IMG/VR virus record: IMGVR_UViG_3300035184_000265
Location: 1-38,082 of that record
Direction: 5' to 3' (one strand)
Origin: a virus
Length of the DNA stretch: 38,082 nt
This document shows, piece after piece, positions 35,330 through 38,082 of this stretch (position 1 is its first letter; the number at the start of each line of letters is the position of its first letter). Below the pieces are notes generated by a model that saw nothing but the letters and a program-made list of their open reading frames with translations, was not told where the DNA came from and did no database searches. The translations under genes were made by a program, and so were the position numbers.

Positions 35330-36161
35330 AGGTTTTTGTTTATTAGCACAAAATAATTCTAAAACAAACTATATTCGTCAAGCGTATGCACTTGCACTTA
35401 GTTTACATTTGTATAACAAAGGTCAGAAGATTAGCTTAATTACTAATGACAAAGTTCCTACAGAATGGCAAGGCGTATTTGATCAAATAGTTCCTATTCC
35501 TTGGGACGACAATGCTGAGGACAGTGACTGGAAAATACAAAATCGTTGGAAGGTGTATCATGCTAGTCCTTATGATGAAACTATTGTATTAGAAGCTGAC
35601 ATGCTAATTACATCAGATATAACACACTGGTGGAAAGAACTTTCAAAACGTGAACTATTTTTTGTTAGTAATGTTAGAACATATCGAGACGAAGTTGTAA
35701 CTAGCAGATTTTATAGAAAAACATTTGACGCAAATGAATTACCTAACTTATATAGTGCATTACATTACTTTAAAAAAGGCGATACAGCAAAAGAGTTTTA
35801 TAACCTATTAGAAATTATTGTAAACAATTGGGCTTTGTTCTATTCTAAATATGCGCCAAATGAATACCAAAAATGGTGTAGTATTGATGTGTCGATGGCC
35901 ATCGCTAGTAAGATATTAGGAAACGAACACGATGTTACTGATCCTAATAGTTTTATTACATTTACTCATATGAAGCCGCTTGTACAAGGATGGTATAACA
36001 AACCGGAAAAATGGACAAGGGTTACAGGAAAGTATTTTACTGAAGGTAAATTATTCTTAGGAAATTACTTGCAAAATAGAGTACTACATTATGTTGAAGA
36101 TGAATTCTTAACAGATGAATTATTAGAGAAGATAGAAAATGGAACTACACTTTTACCTTAA
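35322..36161 (+). CDS. Glycosyltransferase-like protein, tandem paralog 2 with altered D-x-D
   Basis: The 279-aa protein is a diverged copy of the previous gene. Both start MSKG-x-x-L-x-AQNN, both have a DETIV strand and both a lone-domain length. Here the metal motif reads E-A-D (residues 91-93, VLEADMLI) instead of D-T-D. SALHYFKKGDTAKEFYNLLE aligns with the acceptor-side segment of paralog 1, and ITFTHMKPLVQGW takes the place of its late His region. E-x-D variants exist in some GT-A families, so loss of activity need not follow. No membrane segment is seen. Its last 23 bases overlap the next gene. Confidence 0.6.
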   Translation: MSKGFCLLAQNNSKTNYIRQAYALALSLHLYNKGQKISLITNDKVPTEWQGVFDQIVPIPWDDNAEDSDWKIQNRWKVYHASPYDETIVLEADMLITSDITHWWKELSKRELFFVSNVRTYRDEVVTSRFYRKTFDANELPNLYSALHYFKKGDTAKEFYNLLEIIVNNWALFYSKYAPNEYQKWCSIDVSMAIASKILGNEHDVTDPNSFITFTHMKPLVQGWYNKPEKWTRVTGKYFTEGKLFLGNYLQNRVLHYVEDEFLTDELLEKIENGTTLLP

Positions 36162-36717
36162 CTTTAAAGATGAAACAGGCGAAATTTGGAAATTAACAAA
36201 TGAGTTAGATGTCTCTACACCTTACATTGAAATTAGTAGAGAAACAATGTTAGATTTTGCAAACGAAGTAAAGAAGATGGATGACTATATGGTTATTCCG
36301 TCCAGCGACAAAACATTAAAATATGAAATTGTTCTTAAACATAAAGATTTAGATATTTTTGATGTAGACAAGAGTGTACATCATCTCCCAAAAGTAACTA
36401 GTGTAGACACTAACAATGCATTTATAATAAAACAAAATTTAGAAAGTGCAACGTGGACAATCAGTTTAACAAGTGAACTTAGAGAATTATTATCAAGCAC
36501 TATGTATTACAAAGATAAAAATCAATACATATATGTTACACAAAAAGATAATCCAACAGTGTTATTAGATACACTTGATATAAAAATGTACAATGTGTTG
36601 TACTCAGAAAGTTTTAACATGACAGAACAAAATAAAAAGGTTGCTCAGAACCCCGATGTGAGTTTATACTGTGGTAAAGTATTTGAAAACTATTTGCATA
36701 TTCAGGAGACAGTATGA
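36139..36717 (+). CDS. Unknown protein in the glycosyltransferase/radical SAM cassette
   Basis: The 192-aa protein (start ELHFYLNFKDETGEIWKLTN) matches no family I know. It is mixed alpha/beta with many charged residues, one Cys near the end (LYCGKVFENYLHI) and no signal peptide or membrane helix. The start at 36139 overlaps the preceding gene by 23 bases and has only a weak purine-rich site (AGAGAAGA) upstream, so translation is probably coupled. Its stop overlaps the next start as ATGA. A scaffold or substrate role in the cassette is a guess from position. Confidence 0.55.
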   Translation: MELHFYLNFKDETGEIWKLTNELDVSTPYIEISRETMLDFANEVKKMDDYMVIPSSDKTLKYEIVLKHKDLDIFDVDKSVHHLPKVTSVDTNNAFIIKQNLESATWTISLTSELRELLSSTMYYKDKNQYIYVTQKDNPTVLLDTLDIKMYNVLYSESFNMTEQNKKVAQNPDVSLYCGKVFENYLHIQETV

Positions 36718-37607
36718 GTACTATAAAGGTAGTTGACCAAGATATTATATTCTTATCGTATGATGAACCTAATGCAGAAAAAAACTATGCAGATTTGTGT
36801 AGTAAAGTACCTTGGGCTAAACGTGTACATGGTGTAGAAGGTAGTGACGCTGCACACAAAGCATGTGCTGACCTAAGCGAAACAGAATACTTTATTACTG
36901 TGGATGCAGACAACATTGTTGATCCAGAATTCTTAAATCAAGAAGTTGATTATGAAGCACTAGGATTATCAGCTGAACATGTGTTTAGTTGGTGTGGCAA
37001 GTTGTATGTTAACGGACTAATGTATGGTAACGGTGGACTTAAAATGTGGACACGTAAGTTTGTACACAATATGAAAACACACGAACATTCAGAAGAAGGC
37101 GATGAACGAGGCAAAGTAGAATTTTGCTTTGACGACAAGTATTATCAGTTTAATGAAAACTTTAGTGTATCTTATACAAACGCAACACCTTGGCAGGCTT
37201 GGAGAGCAGGTTTTAGAGAAGGTGTTAAAATGAGTTTAGATCAAGGATCTAAAGTAGAAGATTTACGTAGAGTATGGTGGCAAAACTATCAACGCTTACT
37301 TGTTTGGAGCCAGATAGGTGCCGATGTTAAAAACGGTATATGGAGTATACTAGGCGCACGACAAGGATGTTATCTAACAAACTGTACACCTTGGGACTAT
37401 GCTAATGTACGTGACTTTGAATGGCTAAACAACTTTTGGGAAAAAGAAGTAAAGGGTGTAGATCCCCTCGAAACATCTATTCATTTAGGAACTGAAATAC
37501 TAAAAGGAACGGGTGCAGATATATCAACTACTCCTCTTGACGAACAACAAAGTAAGTTTTTTAAAAGTGTGTATCAAAACACTCCGAGGATAATTAGAAC
37601 TCGATGA
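36714..37607 (+). CDS. Glycosyltransferase-like protein, GT2-type (third in the cassette)
   Basis: The 297-aa protein begins with a GT-A-like Rossmann half: IIFLSYDEPNAEKNYADLCS, HGVEGSDAAHKACADL and YFITVDADNIVDPEF, giving D-A-D at residues 64-66. The order start strand, acidic/asparagine site and D-x-D is that of GT2 enzymes. Then come FSWCGKLYVNGLMYGNGGLK and a Trp-rich region (TPWQAWRAGFREG, VWWQNYQRLLVWS) that may form the acceptor site. It is unlike the two tandem paralogs apart from the fold. Its product and acceptor are unknown. It overlaps its neighbours by 4 bases on each side. Confidence 0.62.
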   Translation: MSTIKVVDQDIIFLSYDEPNAEKNYADLCSKVPWAKRVHGVEGSDAAHKACADLSETEYFITVDADNIVDPEFLNQEVDYEALGLSAEHVFSWCGKLYVNGLMYGNGGLKMWTRKFVHNMKTHEHSEEGDERGKVEFCFDDKYYQFNENFSVSYTNATPWQAWRAGFREGVKMSLDQGSKVEDLRRVWWQNYQRLLVWSQIGADVKNGIWSILGARQGCYLTNCTPWDYANVRDFEWLNNFWEKEVKGVDPLETSIHLGTEILKGTGADISTTPLDEQQSKFFKSVYQNTPRIIRTR

Positions 37608-38082
37608 GCAATGAACAACGCATACAACTACTAGAAGAAAAGCGTGAAAAAATAAACAGTGTAAGTTGTTCATTTTGTACAGCCAAGTGGCTACAAACTA
37701 CTCTAATGTTACAGAATGGTTACAATCACAGTTGTCATCATCCTGCACCGCACAAGATTCCGTTACATGAAATTGAAATAAATCCAGCAGCATTGCACAA
37801 CAGTAAGTTTAAAAAAGAACAACGTGCTAAGATGCTTAATGGAGAACGTCCTAAAGAGTGTGGATACTGTTGGAAGATTGAAGACTTAGATAAAAACTAT
37901 TTTAGTGACAGGCATTATAAAACAAGTGATACGTGGGCTTGGGATAGATTTGAAGATATTGCTAAAAGCAATCCACAAGACGATGTGTATCCAAGTTACT
38001 TAGAAGTATCATTTAGTAATGCTTGTAATTTTGCGTGTGCATATTGTTCACCCGAGATTAGTAGCAAGTGGATGGAAGATAT
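37604..38082 (+). CDS. Radical SAM protein with N-terminal twitch-like domain, 5' part
   Basis: The first 159 codons are present; the gene leaves the window at the right edge. Residues 141-148 read CNFACAYC, the CxxxCxxC motif that holds the 4Fe-4S cluster for S-adenosylmethionine cleavage, preceded by YLEVSFSNA as in other family members. The N-terminus has C22-x2-C25, C44 with two adjacent His, and C86-x2-C89 (RPKECGYCWKIEDL), the plan of the twitch-type auxiliary cysteine domain found in phage radical SAM proteins, where it precedes the barrel. The start at ATG 37604 overlaps the previous stop as ATGA. The substrate is unknown; peptide or sugar modification would fit the neighbours. Confidence 0.8.
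   Translation, partial: MSNEQRIQLLEEKREKINSVSCSFCTAKWLQTTLMLQNGYNHSCHHPAPHKIPLHEIEINPAALHNSKFKKEQRAKMLNGERPKECGYCWKIEDLDKNYFSDRHYKTSDTWAWDRFEDIAKSNPQDDVYPSYLEVSFSNACNFACAYCSPEISSKWMED

Noticed and set aside
34469-37607. Glycosyltransferases as T4-type DNA glucosyltransferases
   Set aside because: No resemblance to T4 alpha- or beta-glucosyltransferase is visible and no hydroxymethylcytosine pathway gene lies in the window; other acceptors are as likely.

Overview
The window is a stretch of an AT-rich (about one-third G+C by eye), tightly packed genome of a T4-like myovirus. The identification rests on a gp6 wedge, a gp25, a gp53-like protein, a gp5-type spike, the late sigma factor gp55 and the start of the gp47 nuclease, together with T4-type late promoters (core TAAATA). 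The proteins look most like those of marine T4-like phages (cyanophage and pelagiphage type), but no photosynthesis or other host-diagnostic gene is present, so the host cannot be read from this window.

Layout. (1) 1-1044, minus strand: the 5' end of gp47 and the whole late sigma factor gene (gp55), each behind a host sigma-70-type promoter with a 17-bp spacer. (2) 1095-34069, plus strand: a block of late structural genes. In order these are a tail-tube-cap/initiator-like protein, gp53, a large hub candidate, a lysozyme-free gp5 spike, gp25, an enlarged gp6, a giant 5,185-aa protein in the T4 gene 7 position, a 204-aa conserved virion protein, three fibre-like proteins sharing one N-terminal domain, and a related pair of probable virion proteins. 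Five late-promoter octamers (1095, 6553, 25697, 30392, 32001) divide this block into transcription units. (3) 34073-38082, plus strand: after the last late gene a perfect TTGACA-N17-TATAAT promoter opens a different unit. It holds a conserved small protein, two tandem glycosyltransferase-like paralogs, an unknown protein, a third glycosyltransferase-like protein and the start of a radical SAM protein with an N-terminal twitch-like cysteine domain. Neighbouring genes overlap by 4-23 bases.

How it works together. gp55, made early, should direct RNA polymerase to the late promoters and switch on the baseplate and fibre genes. One of those late promoters touches the -35 box of gp55's own early promoter, so late transcription may shut off gp55. 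The late block builds the baseplate (spike, hub, wedges, giant wedge/peripheral protein) and host-recognition fibres. The early cassette looks like a sugar-transfer plus radical-chemistry modification pathway whose target is unknown.

The most unusual items are the 15.6-kb single ORF, with an apparent seven-bladed FG-GAP-like propeller split by a large insertion, and the early glycosyltransferase/radical SAM cassette. No tRNA, CRISPR array, insertion sequence or gene-free stretch over 300 bases was seen.
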